Source of the DNA: Kiritimatiellales bacterium
GTDB lineage: Bacteria; Verrucomicrobiota; Kiritimatiellia; Kiritimatiellales; Pontiellaceae
Direction: 5' to 3'
DNA: 64,000 bases
Assembly (NCBI GenBank): GCA_003246265.1
Contig: QKAU01000006.1
Location: 124,001 to 188,000, forward strand
Shown: positions 7,919 to 19,723 of the stretch, piece after piece
Numbering within the stretch: the first letter of the stretch is position 1
Layout of the letters: every line of letters starts with the position of its first letter
Program-made: the position numbers and the translations under genes
Notes under the pieces: generated by a model
Told to the model about the DNA's origin: nothing
Seen by the model: the letters and a program-made list of their open reading frames with translations, nothing else
Databases searched by the model: none

Positions 7919-10347
7919 TCTTTCCCTCCGAGGACGACTTCGACCTCGACCTCTTCGCCGACCGAAGCGGTATCGATTACCTGTCCTTGAATCGCTGCAC
8001 CGTTGACCTTCACCGACGCAACCCCTTTCACCACCTGGTTGGGATTGGATACCCGGATGCGGTAGGTCGCGCCACGGTACTTGCGCAACACCGAATAGGA
8101 TGCCCAATCGGCGGGAATGCACGGATCGATCTCCAGCCCCTTCAGCGTCGGGCGCACCCCCAGCAGGTATTGGGTGCCGACCAGGTCCATCCAGGCCGCC
8201 GTTCCAGTAACCTGGGTGACGTTGGCCCACCCGCAACGCTTGTTTTCCGGGCCGATGATGTTGGAGACGTAGGCGTACGGTTCCGCTTCGTAGCGCTCCA
8301 GGCCGATCTTCTGCAGCGCCTTGTGGGGAATCATGTCGCCGAAGATCTTCCATGCATCCTTCGAACGTCCCAGCTTGGCCAGGGCGATGATCGCCCAGGC
8401 GTTGGCCTGGCAGAAGACGGCGCCGTTCTCCCCGCAGCCCGGATTGTAGCCGGTAAAGGGGTCGGGATCGTGCGGATAGGTCTTGAAGCCGGGGTAGACG
8501 AGGCGCAGTCCGAAATCGGTCTCGGTATACCTGATGGCGTTGTCCATGCCCTGGTTGTTCTGCTCGTCGGTACCGACGCCCGCCCATACGGACCACGACT
8601 GCGGATTGATGAAGATCTTCCCGTACACCGCCCCCTTCGTGCCGACGATGTCGCCCTCGTCGGTGAATCCGCGCCGCCAGTATTCCCCGTCCCACGCGTG
8701 GGTTTCGAGGTTCTTGACCATGCGGTCCAGGCAACCCTGCAGCCAGTCGATGTCGGATGGCGGCTTGCCAGCCGCCCTGGCGATCTCGATGAGCTGGCGG
8801 AGCACGATGACGTACTGCTGGCCGCAGAAGATCGATTCGCCCTTGCCGGCGCGGGAGAAGCGCAGGATGATGTCGTTCCAGTCGCCGTGGAAGGTCAGCG
8901 GGAAGCCCTTGGCGCCGAGGTTGTTCTCGGTGAACTCGATGCCGCGCAGCAGGTGGGTCCAGACGGTGTCGCCGCCAAAGGGGGTCCAGTTGTCCTTTTC
9001 GGAGAGCCACGGCACCTGCTTTTCGAGCAGGCCGTAGTCGCCCGTTTCGGCCAGGATCGCGTAGGCCACCATCGGCATCCAGAGGTGGTCGTCGGCATGC
9101 TTGGTGGCGCCGCGCGACATGGCGGGCCCGTCCTCCGGATAGCAGGTATGCAGGGCGTGCCCATCCTCGAACTGCTGCGAAAGGAGGTAGAGGAAGACCG
9201 TTTCGGCCCAGGCGGGGTCGCGGTAGGCGATGCCGACCATGTCGGTGGCGGTATCGCGGTAGCCGATCCCCCGGTAGCCCGGCGAATGCCAGCTGATCGA
9301 CCGCGAATAGCGCCCGTTGTGCACGGTCTGGATCGGGCTCCAGGTATTGATCTGCCGCTCGACCGCCTTGTCGGGGATGCTGCAGTCGAACTTGCCGAGG
9401 TGGTTCTCCCACCAGGCGGTGAGCTTGGCGAACTGGGCGTCGATCGCAGGTAGGCTGCGGAAGGTTTCAAGATCCTTCCTGATGGCGGCGAGGGTCTCCA
9501 CATGCTTGATCAGACCGCCCGGCGCCACGCCGAGCGTGAAGACCACGCGGTCTTTTCCGCCGGGTTCGAGCACCACCTTCACCTGACCTGCGGCGCACGG
9601 ATGGCCGCACTCGATGGTGTCGTTGCCGCAGTGGCCCCGCTCAACGCCAACGGGATTCTGCTCCCAGCGGTAGGGACCGAGGAACTTTTCGCGGTCGCCC
9701 GACCAGCTGGCCATCCTGCGGTCGGCGGCGAGCCAGATCAGCGGCACGTCTTCCACAAAGGGCTGCGGCGTGTGCTGGTAGCGGTAGATGATCGCGTCGA
9801 GCTCCTCGTCGTAGAAGGTGGTGACCTGCGACTGGATGTAGTAGCCGTAGAAGAGGTCGGTGGTCCATTCCAGCTGGGCCAGGTCGGCATAGGCGAACAG
9901 GTCGAGTTCCCTCCTCTTTTCCGAGCGGTTCTCGACCTCCAGTTCGTAGCAGAGCGCGTCGGTATCCGTGGCGCAGAAAAGCTTCAGCGAAGCCTTCACG
10001 CCGTTCTTTTCCCCGACGAAGCGGGACCAGCCGGGGTGGTGTTCGGCATGCCATGCATCGAGCGCGGTTTCCGATGGGCGGAAGGTGGGCGACCAGTGCG
10101 ATCCATCCTTCTCCCGGATGTAGGTGTAGAAGCCGGGACCATCCATGGGAACATTCTGGTACCGGTAGTGCGTCATGCGATAGGTGATCGGGCTCTTCCA
10201 CCAGGCCAGTCCCCCACCCGCCTGCGAAACGAACGCATGGAGGCGGCCATTGGAGAGGTAGTTGATCCACGGAGTGGGGAGGTCGGGACGGTCGATGTGG
10301 ATCGAGCGATCCCCGTCGTTGAACCGGTATACGTCTTTGCTGCCCAT
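7915..10347 (-). CDS. GH94-type glycoside phosphorylase (cellobiose/chitobiose phosphorylase-like)
   Basis: An 810-residue cytoplasmic enzyme that should cleave a beta-linked disaccharide with phosphate to give a sugar 1-phosphate. The N-terminal beta-sandwich starts FNDGDRSIHIDRPDLPTPW, and the (alpha/alpha)6 barrel follows. The catalytic acid is the first Asp of GDWND near residue 490. ENGAVFCQANAW matches the GH94 substrate-site pattern. CYPEDGPAMSRG and the SYSVLRKYRGATYRI C-terminal segment also fit. The start is MGSKDV at 10347, preceded by GAAGGAAG. The in-frame upstream extension to 10467 crosses the palindrome at 10411-10428 and is unlikely to be translated. It is the first gene of a two-gene operon with paralogue A. 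Confidence 0.85.
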   Translation of the reverse strand: MGSKDVYRFNDGDRSIHIDRPDLPTPWINYLSNGRLHAFVSQAGGGLAWWKSPITYRMTHYRYQNVPMDGPGFYTYIREKDGSHWSPTFRPSETALDAWHAEHHPGWSRFVGEKNGVKASLKLFCATDTDALCYELEVENRSEKRRELDLFAYADLAQLEWTTDLFYGYYIQSQVTTFYDEELDAIIYRYQHTPQPFVEDVPLIWLAADRRMASWSGDREKFLGPYRWEQNPVGVERGHCGNDTIECGHPCAAGQVKVVLEPGGKDRVVFTLGVAPGGLIKHVETLAAIRKDLETFRSLPAIDAQFAKLTAWWENHLGKFDCSIPDKAVERQINTWSPIQTVHNGRYSRSISWHSPGYRGIGYRDTATDMVGIAYRDPAWAETVFLYLLSQQFEDGHALHTCYPEDGPAMSRGATKHADDHLWMPMVAYAILAETGDYGLLEKQVPWLSEKDNWTPFGGDTVWTHLLRGIEFTENNLGAKGFPLTFHGDWNDIILRFSRAGKGESIFCGQQYVIVLRQLIEIARAAGKPPSDIDWLQGCLDRMVKNLETHAWDGEYWRRGFTDEGDIVGTKGAVYGKIFINPQSWSVWAGVGTDEQNNQGMDNAIRYTETDFGLRLVYPGFKTYPHDPDPFTGYNPGCGENGAVFCQANAWAIIALAKLGRSKDAWKIFGDMIPHKALQKIGLERYEAEPYAYVSNIIGPENKRCGWANVTQVTGTAAWMDLVGTQYLLGVRPTLKGLEIDPCIPADWASYSVLRKYRGATYRIRVSNPNQVVKGVASVKVNGAAIQGQVIDTASVGEEVEVEVVLGGKE

Positions 10348-10410
10348 GGTCTTGATTCTTCCTTCGATAAAATGACTCGACAAGCCTGCGGAGCCTGCCC
10401 ATATTGCGCC

Positions 10411-10428
10411 GATGTTAATGTAAACATC
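10411..10428. promoter_or_regulatory. Perfect inverted repeat, candidate operator in divergent region
   Basis: GATGTT, six central bases, then AACATC: a perfect two-fold repeat 64 bases upstream of the GH94 start and about 134 upstream of the divergent glycosidase. The symmetric sequence resembles sites of dimeric sugar-responsive repressors, but the regulator family cannot be told and none is encoded in the window. Confidence 0.45.
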
Positions 10429-10561
10429 TAGGGGCCTTTTATGCAGGATGGTCCGCTCGATGTCCACCCATTTGTTGATCTTTCAGTTTCCAGCCGAAGT
10501 GCGAACCAGATCGAAGGCCGTGCGCCGCCAACCGGTGCCCGGCAGACCCCAGGAGAACCCC

Positions 10562-11587
10562 ATGAGAATGAGCCTTACCGAACCCACCCCCTCCGCCTTT
10601 GAACAGCGGCTGAAGCCCGTCGGACGCATCCTCGAGGAGCCCGACTACAACGTATGGGGTTGCTCCCCCATCTACGGGCCCGACGGCAAGGTCCATGTCT
10701 TCCATTCCCGCTGGAAGAACGAGGCGAAGCACCAGGGATGGATCACCTGCTGCGAGATCGCCCACGCCGTGGGCGACCGTCCGGAGGGTCCCTTCAAGAC
10801 CGTCGATGTGGCCGTGGCGCCGCGCGGCGGCGACTGGTGGGACGCCATGACTTGCCATAATCCGACCATCCACCAGGTGGGCGGCAAATATGTCCTCTTC
10901 TACATGGGCACCTCCGATGGCACCGTCTACACCAAGCGGATCGGCATGGCGGTCTCCGACTCCCTTTACGGCCCGTGGAAACGGACCGACGCCCCGATCA
11001 TCGAGCCCGATCCCGATCCGGACGCGTGGAACTCGATCTGCACCACGAATCCGGCCTTCGTCCAGCATCCCAACGGCGAGCTGTGGCTCTACTACAAGTC
11101 GTGGCGCATCACGGACTGGGAGAAGGATCTCGCTCAGGGACTGCGCGAAGCGACTGCCGACGTCGGCAAGTTCACCAACCGGCAGTATGGCCTGGCCGTG
11201 GCCACTTCCCTCGACGGCCCGTGGGAAAAGGTCGGCGACGGCCCGATCATCGACCTGAGCCACCTGGGCGAAAACGCCCAGAGCGAGGACGCCTACATCT
11301 GGATCGAAGACGGCAGGTTCAGGATGATCATGCGCGATATGGGCTACTGGAACCACGAATACGGCCTGATGTTCGAGTCCGACGACGGCATCCGCTGGGA
11401 CATGCCTACCGTCGCCTTCTACGCAGGGCGCAAATACATCAAGGAGCCGGTGCTGGGCATCGAGCGCGAAGGCCGGTTCGAACGCACGCAGGTCCTGCTC
11501 AAGGACGGCCATCCGACCCATGTCTTCTTCGCCATGGTCGGTGGACGCTATGGCACCTCGTCGGGCGTGGTGCTCAAGGTGGATTGA
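10562..11587 (+). CDS. Five-bladed beta-propeller glycoside hydrolase, paralogue B
   Basis: A 341-residue protein closely related to paralogue A throughout: GCSPIYGPDGKVHVFHSRW, CHNPTIHQVGGKYVLFYMG and EDAYIWIEDGRFRMIMRDMG line up blade for blade. It has no signal peptide. The start is ATG 10562, preceded by a CAGGAG ribosome-binding site. An in-frame GTG at 10448 would add an unrelated leader and is rejected. The main difference is an insertion of about ten residues near AQGLREATADVGKF where paralogue A has a shorter loop. The family is uncertain (GH43/GH117-like). It is transcribed away from GH94, towards GH2, GH16 and GH29. Confidence 0.7.
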   Translation: MRMSLTEPTPSAFEQRLKPVGRILEEPDYNVWGCSPIYGPDGKVHVFHSRWKNEAKHQGWITCCEIAHAVGDRPEGPFKTVDVAVAPRGGDWWDAMTCHNPTIHQVGGKYVLFYMGTSDGTVYTKRIGMAVSDSLYGPWKRTDAPIIEPDPDPDAWNSICTTNPAFVQHPNGELWLYYKSWRITDWEKDLAQGLREATADVGKFTNRQYGLAVATSLDGPWEKVGDGPIIDLSHLGENAQSEDAYIWIEDGRFRMIMRDMGYWNHEYGLMFESDDGIRWDMPTVAFYAGRKYIKEPVLGIEREGRFERTQVLLKDGHPTHVFFAMVGGRYGTSSGVVLKVD

Positions 11588-11606
11588 TCGGTTTTGAAAA
11601 TCGCAG

Positions 11607-11637
11607 GGCGCGGGACAGGTTGGGCTTGTTCCGCGCC
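11607..11637 (+). other. Intercistronic hairpin between glycosidase B and GH2
   Basis: GGCGCGGGACA (11607-11617) pairs with TGTTCCGCGCC (11627-11637), eleven pairs including one G-U, with a nine-base loop. No T-tract follows, so it is more likely an mRNA-processing or stabilising hairpin than a strong terminator. Confidence 0.45.
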
Positions 11638-11660
11638 GTCGTCTAGTCAACCATCCCCCC

Positions 11661-14126
11661 ATGCGCGAAACCTTTTCCATGAACCCCGGGTGGCGCTTCC
11701 TCCAGGAAGATCTGGAGGAGCGGAACTTCGAGAGCATCCACAGCCGCTTCTACAAGGCGCCCGAATGGATCAAGGCGGGCAACCACGGCCTTTCCAAGGT
11801 GGGTTGCCCCGACCAGGCGTGGCAGGTGGTCGACCTGCCACACGACTTCCTCCAGGAGAACCCCTTCGATCCCGCGGCCGAGGTGGGCCACGGCTCGATC
11901 GCCAAGGGGGTCGGCTGGTACCGGAAGACCTTCTTCCTGCCCAAGTCGGACGAGGGGCGGCGCATCCATTTCGAGTTCGACGGCATCTTCCGGGATGCCT
12001 CCGTATGGATGAACGGCCACTTCGTCCACCGCCACCTGAGCGGCTACACCAGCTTTTCATGCGACGTCTCCGAAGTGTGCAACTACGGCGCGAACAACGC
12101 CATCGCCGTGCGCTGCGATGCCCGGCTTCCGGAGCTCTGGTCCTACGAAGGCGGCGGCATTTACCGCGACGTGCGCATGGTCAAGACCGACCCGGTCCGC
12201 GTCGCCTGGTGCGGCACCTTCGTCCGTACGGAGGGCGACCGGGTGCTCGTCGAAACCACGGTCCGCAACGACCGCATGGCACCGGTGGACTGCGTCGTGC
12301 AGTCGGTGGTGATCAACGCCGGGGACCACGCCGAGGCTTCCATCCAGACCCCGCTCCGCATTGCGACGGAGGCCGCGGCAACCGGACTCCATTCGGTGGA
12401 GGTGCCCGGCGCGCAACGCTGGAGCCCCGGCCAACCCTGCCGCTACACCCTGCTCACCTGCATCCGCGTCGACGGGGAAATCGTCGACGAATACCGCACC
12501 GTCTTCGGCTTCAGGGAGGTGCGGTTCGACCCGGAAAGGGGGTTCTTCATCAATGGGGAGCCGTTGAAGATCCGGGGAGTCTGCAACCACCAGGACCACG
12601 CCGGCGTCGGCACGGCCATTCCGGATGCGCTCCAGGAGTGGCGCCTCGTGCAGATGAAAAGGATGGGGGCCAATGCGCTGCGTACCGCCCACAACCCGCC
12701 GACCCCCGCCCTGCTCGATATCTGCGACCGGCTCGGTATCATGGTCATGGACGAAGCGCGCCTGACCGGCTCATCGCCCGAACTTCTCGCGCAGCTCGAG
12801 GACCTGGTGCGACGCGACCGCAACCACCCGTGTGTCATCCTCTGGTCGCTCGGCAACGAGGAGATGAACGTGCAGGCCAACGCCGTCGGCGTCCGGCAGC
12901 TGCGCCGCATGCAGAGCCTTGTCCACCGGCTCGATCCCGGGCGTCCGGCGGTCTATTCGATGAACTGCGACTGGCTGGAGATCGCCGCGGTCCACGACGC
13001 GCTGGGATTCCGGCTCGATCTGTTCGGCGGCAACTATGTCTTCACGGGCCATGGCGTCGACGAATCCCAATACGACCGCTTCCACGAACGGTATCCCGAC
13101 TGGCCGATCATCGGCAGTGAAACCGGCGGGTCGTTCGCGACGCGCGGGCTCTACGACGTGGAATACCACGATGGCCGGCCGATCGAGCTGAACGACTTCG
13201 GCCATGGCGGCATCTGCTGGACGGACGACCACCTCGCGGGCACGGCCTCGGCCTACAACAACGGGCTGACGCCCTGGGGCTCAACCATCGACGCCACGTG
13301 GAAGGCGTGCGCCGACCGCGACTTCATGGCCGGTACGTTCCTCTGGACCGGCTTCGACTACCGCGGCGAGACCTATCCCTATGCCTGGCCGGCGGTCGTC
13401 ACCCGCTTCGGCCTGATGGACCTGTGCGGCTTCCCGAAGGATGCCTGGTTCTACTACAAGGCCTGGTGGAATCCGGAACCGCTCCTCCATCTTTTCCCGC
13501 ACTGGAACTGGATCGGCAAGGAGGGGCGGCCCGTGAAGGTCCGGGCCTACACCAACTGCGCGGAAGTGGAACTGAGGCTGAACGGCGAACTGCTCGGGCG
13601 CAAGGCGGTAGCGCGCAACGGCTATTTCGAAACCTTCGTCCCCTACCGGCCGGGGCGGATCGAGGCCGTCGGCTTCGACGCCGCCGGGGTCGAAATCCTC
13701 CGGACCGCCAACGAAACCACGGGCGCGCCGGCGGCGCTCCGCCTGGCCGCCGAAGCCGATGGCACCTTCGTGGTCCGGGCGGAAATCATCGACGCCCAGG
13801 GACGGCTGGTGCCGACCGCCGGCAACCGCATCCGGTTTTCGGTCCAGGGCGATGCGCAGATCCTGGGAACCGGCAATGGGAATCCAACGTGCCACGAAGC
13901 GTCGAAGGGCCCCGCATGCACCGCGTTCTTCGGATTGTGCCAGGTGCTGGTGCAGATGACGCGGGAGGGCGGCTGCGCCTTCCTCCGTGCGGAGTCCGAC
14001 GGACTCGAGCCCTGCTCCCTCGAACTTGTTTCCCGCAGCCGGATGAAGCTTCCGGAAATACCGGGCATCCTGGAACGGGTGGAGGCGATCGTCGCCGACG
14101 CCAACCCCGTGGACGGGATACTCTAG
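11661..14126 (+). CDS. GH2 family glycosidase, beta-galactosidase-like
   Basis: An 821-residue retaining glycosidase without a signal peptide. Order of domains: sugar-binding jelly roll (about 1-175, with DLPHDF and GVGWYRKTFFLP), immunoglobulin-like domain (about 178-285), TIM barrel (about 290-600) and C-terminal beta domains, one with the DUF4982/Ig-like pattern (WNWIGKEGRPVKVRAYTNC). The acid/base is Glu400 in WSLGNEE and the nucleophile is Glu487 in IGSETGG. RGVCNHQDHAG is the usual segment after the barrel start. The start is ATG 11661, though a second Met seven residues in is possible. It is probably a beta-galactosidase, but GH2 specificity varies. Confidence 0.88.
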   Translation: MRETFSMNPGWRFLQEDLEERNFESIHSRFYKAPEWIKAGNHGLSKVGCPDQAWQVVDLPHDFLQENPFDPAAEVGHGSIAKGVGWYRKTFFLPKSDEGRRIHFEFDGIFRDASVWMNGHFVHRHLSGYTSFSCDVSEVCNYGANNAIAVRCDARLPELWSYEGGGIYRDVRMVKTDPVRVAWCGTFVRTEGDRVLVETTVRNDRMAPVDCVVQSVVINAGDHAEASIQTPLRIATEAAATGLHSVEVPGAQRWSPGQPCRYTLLTCIRVDGEIVDEYRTVFGFREVRFDPERGFFINGEPLKIRGVCNHQDHAGVGTAIPDALQEWRLVQMKRMGANALRTAHNPPTPALLDICDRLGIMVMDEARLTGSSPELLAQLEDLVRRDRNHPCVILWSLGNEEMNVQANAVGVRQLRRMQSLVHRLDPGRPAVYSMNCDWLEIAAVHDALGFRLDLFGGNYVFTGHGVDESQYDRFHERYPDWPIIGSETGGSFATRGLYDVEYHDGRPIELNDFGHGGICWTDDHLAGTASAYNNGLTPWGSTIDATWKACADRDFMAGTFLWTGFDYRGETYPYAWPAVVTRFGLMDLCGFPKDAWFYYKAWWNPEPLLHLFPHWNWIGKEGRPVKVRAYTNCAEVELRLNGELLGRKAVARNGYFETFVPYRPGRIEAVGFDAAGVEILRTANETTGAPAALRLAAEADGTFVVRAEIIDAQGRLVPTAGNRIRFSVQGDAQILGTGNGNPTCHEASKGPACTAFFGLCQVLVQMTREGGCAFLRAESDGLEPCSLELVSRSRMKLPEIPGILERVEAIVADANPVDGIL

Positions 14127-14173
14127 CCGAAAGTCGTGTACCACCGGACCTCCATAACGCGTATAGGGAATGC

Positions 14174-15208
14174 ATGAAAGCTATTCTACCGATCCTGCTG
14201 GCCAGCCTGTTGCTCCCGGCCTGGGGCGACCCGCCCCCGCCGCCCGAAGGATTCAGGTGGACGCTCCACCCGGACTATAGCGACGAATTCGAGGGCGACA
14301 CGCTGGACACGTCGAAATGGCATGACCGCCACCCTCGATGGGAAGGACGGCCGCCCGCCAGGTTCATGCCCCAGAACGTTTCCGTGAAGGACGGTCTTCT
14401 GCGGCTGGCCAACGGCATGCTCGACGAGCCGCAGGGCGAATTCACCATCGGCGGGGCCGCCGTGGTGTCGAAGAAGACCGAAGCCTACTTCGGCTACTAC
14501 GAATGCCGCCTTAAGGCCTCGGGCATCTCGATGTCGTCCACCTTCTGGATGAGCAACCCCGGCAACCACTATCCCGGCGTCGGCCGGGTATCGCAGGAAC
14601 TGGACATTCTCGAAACCGTCGGCGGAGCAAAGAAGAACCCGGCCTATGCGAACTACATGAACTCCAACACCCATGTCTGGCACAATCGCGACAGCCGCAA
14701 GGCGGGCAACAAGGCGAAGCTGCCCGGCAGGGCCGACGAGGACTTCAACGTGTATGGAGCGTGGTGGGTCGATGCCAACACCGTCCATTTCTATCTCAAC
14801 AACCAGCATGTCGGCACCGTGGAGTTCGACACCACGCTCATCCCGCACCCCTTCGAACACCCGATGCACATCAACATGGTGACGGAAACCTACGACTGGG
14901 AGATCCCGCCAACCCCGGAAGAGGTGGGCGACGCGTCCCGGAACACCACGCTCATCGACTGGGTGCGTGCCTATACCTTGGCCAAGGATGACGGTTCCCT
15001 GCCCGACTGGCAGTTGAAACGGATCCTGAACGAGTACCGTGAATGGCGTTCAGCCGACGGCAACAGCGCAACGCGGGCCAGGCTGCTGAAGGCCCGGTTC
15101 AACTACGTCGAGCTGGAAAAGGAGGACGGACAGACCGTAAAGGTGCTCACCCGGCTTCTGTGCAAGGCGGACCAGGAACTGGTGCAAGCCGTCCTGAATT
15201 CGCTGTAG
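14174..15208 (+). CDS. Secreted GH16 endo-glycanase with C-terminal SHD1-like domain
   Basis: A 344-residue protein with a cleavable signal peptide (MKAILPILLASLLLPAWG). The GH16 jelly roll spans about 28-270. Its catalytic motif is QELDILE, with Glu142 (nucleophile), Asp144 and Glu147 (acid/base). The DEFEGDTLDTSKW start and YGAWWVDANTVHFYLN segment match marine agarase, porphyranase and carrageenase branches. Residues about 287-343 (REWRSADG, VELEKEDGQTVKVL, KADQELV) look like an SHD1 domain, a module often found on secreted PVC-group proteins. It is the only clearly exported enzyme of the cluster. The start ATG 14174 lies 47 bases after GH2. Confidence 0.85.
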   Translation: MKAILPILLASLLLPAWGDPPPPPEGFRWTLHPDYSDEFEGDTLDTSKWHDRHPRWEGRPPARFMPQNVSVKDGLLRLANGMLDEPQGEFTIGGAAVVSKKTEAYFGYYECRLKASGISMSSTFWMSNPGNHYPGVGRVSQELDILETVGGAKKNPAYANYMNSNTHVWHNRDSRKAGNKAKLPGRADEDFNVYGAWWVDANTVHFYLNNQHVGTVEFDTTLIPHPFEHPMHINMVTETYDWEIPPTPEEVGDASRNTTLIDWVRAYTLAKDDGSLPDWQLKRILNEYREWRSADGNSATRARLLKARFNYVELEKEDGQTVKVLTRLLCKADQELVQAVLNSL

Positions 15209-15316
15209 ATTGCTCCTTGAAATCGCGGATTCGTTACAAAACCGCTAAAGGTGCAACGTTCACCCATCGCCCTGCGCTCCGCCATCCCCCATCGTTTTGG
15301 CTTTTAGGAGACCCCC

Positions 15317-16342
15317 ATGGCAGATCCGATACCCGACCAGAACAACATCCGCATCGTCGACAACGGCGGCCCCGGCGAACAGCGGCTCTCCATCCCGCAG
15401 TTGCAGGAGTTCCAGCAGTGGAAGTACGGCATGTTCATCCACTGGGGCATGTCGACTTTCGATGGCAAGGAGCTGAGCGCCTGCGAGCCGATCGGGACCT
15501 ACGCCCCCACCGACCTCGACGTGGACGAGTGGGTTTCCGTGGCGCGCGATGCCGGCATGCGCTATGCCGTGCTGACCGCCAAGCACGTGGCCGGACATGC
15601 GCTGTGGCCCAGTGCTTTCGGTGAGTATTCCGTCAAGAACAGCGCCGATACGACCGACGTGGTCGGCGCCTACGTCGACGCCTGCCGGGCCAAGGGGCTC
15701 AAGGCGGGCCTCTACTACTGCGCATGGGACAACACCAACCTCTTCGGCATGCAGGTCACCAAGGACTGGAAGGAATACGCGCTGGGGATGACGACCACCA
15801 ACGACGCCTTCCGCGCCTTCATGTGGAGCCAGATCGACGAGCTCCTCGACACCTACGACCCCGACTACCTCTGGGTCGACATGCCCAAGGTGCTTCCGCT
15901 CGACAAGCGCATCGAACTCTACGAACACGTCGCCGCGCGCCGGCCGAAAATCCTCTTCGCCTACAACCACTCCTGCCAGAACGGCACCACCTTCGACCAC
16001 ACCTTCGCATGGCCCTCCGACATCATGACCATGGAACGCAACATCCCCAACGCCTACAACGGCCACGCCAGGCAGGACTACTTCGCCTGGAAGGAGATTC
16101 TGGGCAGGCGATACTATATTCCCGGCGAAACCAACGACACCATCGGCCGCGAATGGTTCTACCAGGAAAACGATGCCGTCCGCAACGACAAGGACCTGCT
16201 CGGAATGTACATGGCCACGACCGGCAGGGGCGTCAACTTCCTGCTCAACTGCCCGCCCGACCGGCGTGGACGCATGCCCCGCCGTTGGATCGACGCCCTC
16301 ATGCGCCTGCGCAGGAATATCGACCTCGTCGGGCTCGACTAG
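15317..16342 (+). CDS. GH29 alpha-L-fucosidase-like glycosidase
   Basis: A 341-residue TIM-barrel protein without a signal peptide. The N-terminal [16 protein letters not shown] is the GH29 signature (FGxFIHWG). Next comes [15 protein letters not shown] (tAKHHdGF.lW pattern) and [11 protein letters not shown], where Asp188 fits the GH29 nucleophile position. It lacks the C-terminal beta-sandwich of many fucosidases, and the second His of the usual KHH is Val. In porphyran systems GH29 enzymes can act as alpha-L-galactosidases, so the true sugar may be L-galactose instead of L-fucose. A TAGGAG ribosome-binding site precedes ATG 15317. It is the last gene of the glycan cluster. Confidence 0.82.
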   Translation: MADPIPDQNNIRIVDNGGPGEQRLSIPQLQEFQQWKYGMFIHWGMSTFDGKELSACEPIGTYAPTDLDVDEWVSVARDAGMRYAVLTAKHVAGHALWPSAFGEYSVKNSADTTDVVGAYVDACRAKGLKAGLYYCAWDNTNLFGMQVTKDWKEYALGMTTTNDAFRAFMWSQIDELLDTYDPDYLWVDMPKVLPLDKRIELYEHVAARRPKILFAYNHSCQNGTTFDHTFAWPSDIMTMERNIPNAYNGHARQDYFAWKEILGRRYYIPGETNDTIGREWFYQENDAVRNDKDLLGMYMATTGRGVNFLLNCPPDRRGRMPRRWIDALMRLRRNIDLVGLD

Positions 16343-16667
16343 CGCGAGGCCGTTTTGGCTTGCCGTTGCCGGCAAAATGGCGGCGATGCGCACCGCAGGC
16401 ATCCTGCCTGCCTTGAACCACGAATTAAACGAAACACCTGTGATCCTGGACATCCTGTTATCCCGCCCACGTTTCCTCCCTCCTCGGAGGAGGGAGGAAA
16501 ACCAAAGCAAGCGGAGCCTATGCGGCATAACTGAAACTGACCGTTGACTGGTTTAGAAACCGAGTCCACTTCTACCCTGGTTCCGCCCATTCACGCGCAC
16601 GGCGGGCTTGTACCGGTCTCAACCGGGCTCGAGGGCGGGCTTGAAAGTTCGCCATCAACGGACCACC
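16343..16667. repeat. Gene-free stretch with stacked inverted repeats
   Basis: No credible gene is seen in these 325 bases. Three inverted repeats lie in a row. GCCGTTTTG and CAAAATGGC (about 16350-16384, one mismatch) could end GH29 transcription. GCAGGC-ATCCT-GCCTGC occupies 16395-16411. A 29-base near-perfect palindrome lies at 16472-16500, with 14-base arms around one G; one arm is pyrimidine-rich and the other purine-rich. Between them, AACCACGAATTAAACGAAAC has the look of dispersed intergenic repeats of PVC-type genomes, but a single copy in the window cannot prove it. Confidence 0.5.
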
Positions 16668-17146
16668 ATGGTGTCCATGAACATCCACATCGGAGTACTG
16701 GGCCCGCACAGCGTCGATGACGACGGGTACACGCTCGGCATGGCGGTTGGCCGCCACATCGCCGAATCGGGCGCGATCCTTTTCTGTGGCGGGTTGGACG
16801 GCATGATGCGCGCGGCGGCGGAAGGTGCCAAGCGCGCCGGTGGCCGAACGGTCGGCATCCTGCCGGGCACCGACAAGGCGTCCGCCAACGAGTTCATCGA
16901 CATCGCCATTCCCACGGGCCTCGAAGCCTACCGCAACGCCCTGCTCGTGCGCTCATGCGATGCGGTGATCGCCGTGCATGGCGCCTATGGCACGCTGTCG
17001 GAAATCGCCTTCGCCCTGCGACTGAAGGTTCCGGTCGTAGGGCTGCGCACGTGGTCGATCAGCCGGAATGGGCGTGCGGATCCGGGAATCCATGCGGCGC
17101 AAAGCGCCGAAGAGGCGGTGCGCCTCGCCCTGCAATTGGCGAAACG

Positions 17147-17150
<4 letters not shown>
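16668..17150 (+). CDS. LOG-family (TIGR00725-like) nucleotide-binding protein
   Basis: A 160-residue Rossmann-fold protein. HIGVLGPHS starts the fold. The Gly-rich [21 protein letters not shown] and GILPG follow, then [27 protein letters not shown], which matches the PGGxGTxxE motif of LOG proteins with HGAYGTLSE in its place. LOG enzymes release cytokinin-type bases from nucleotides, but this shorter branch has no assigned role. The start is ATG 16668. Its stop overlaps the convergent clpB stop within CTAG. Confidence 0.75.

Positions 17151-19723
<2,573 letters not shown>

Noticed and set aside
6902-11587. Assigning the propeller glycosidases to GH130 phosphorylases
   Set aside because: The fold is similar, but I could not see the GH130 signature. 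A GH43/GH117-like assignment fits the repeated blades better, and the family was left open.
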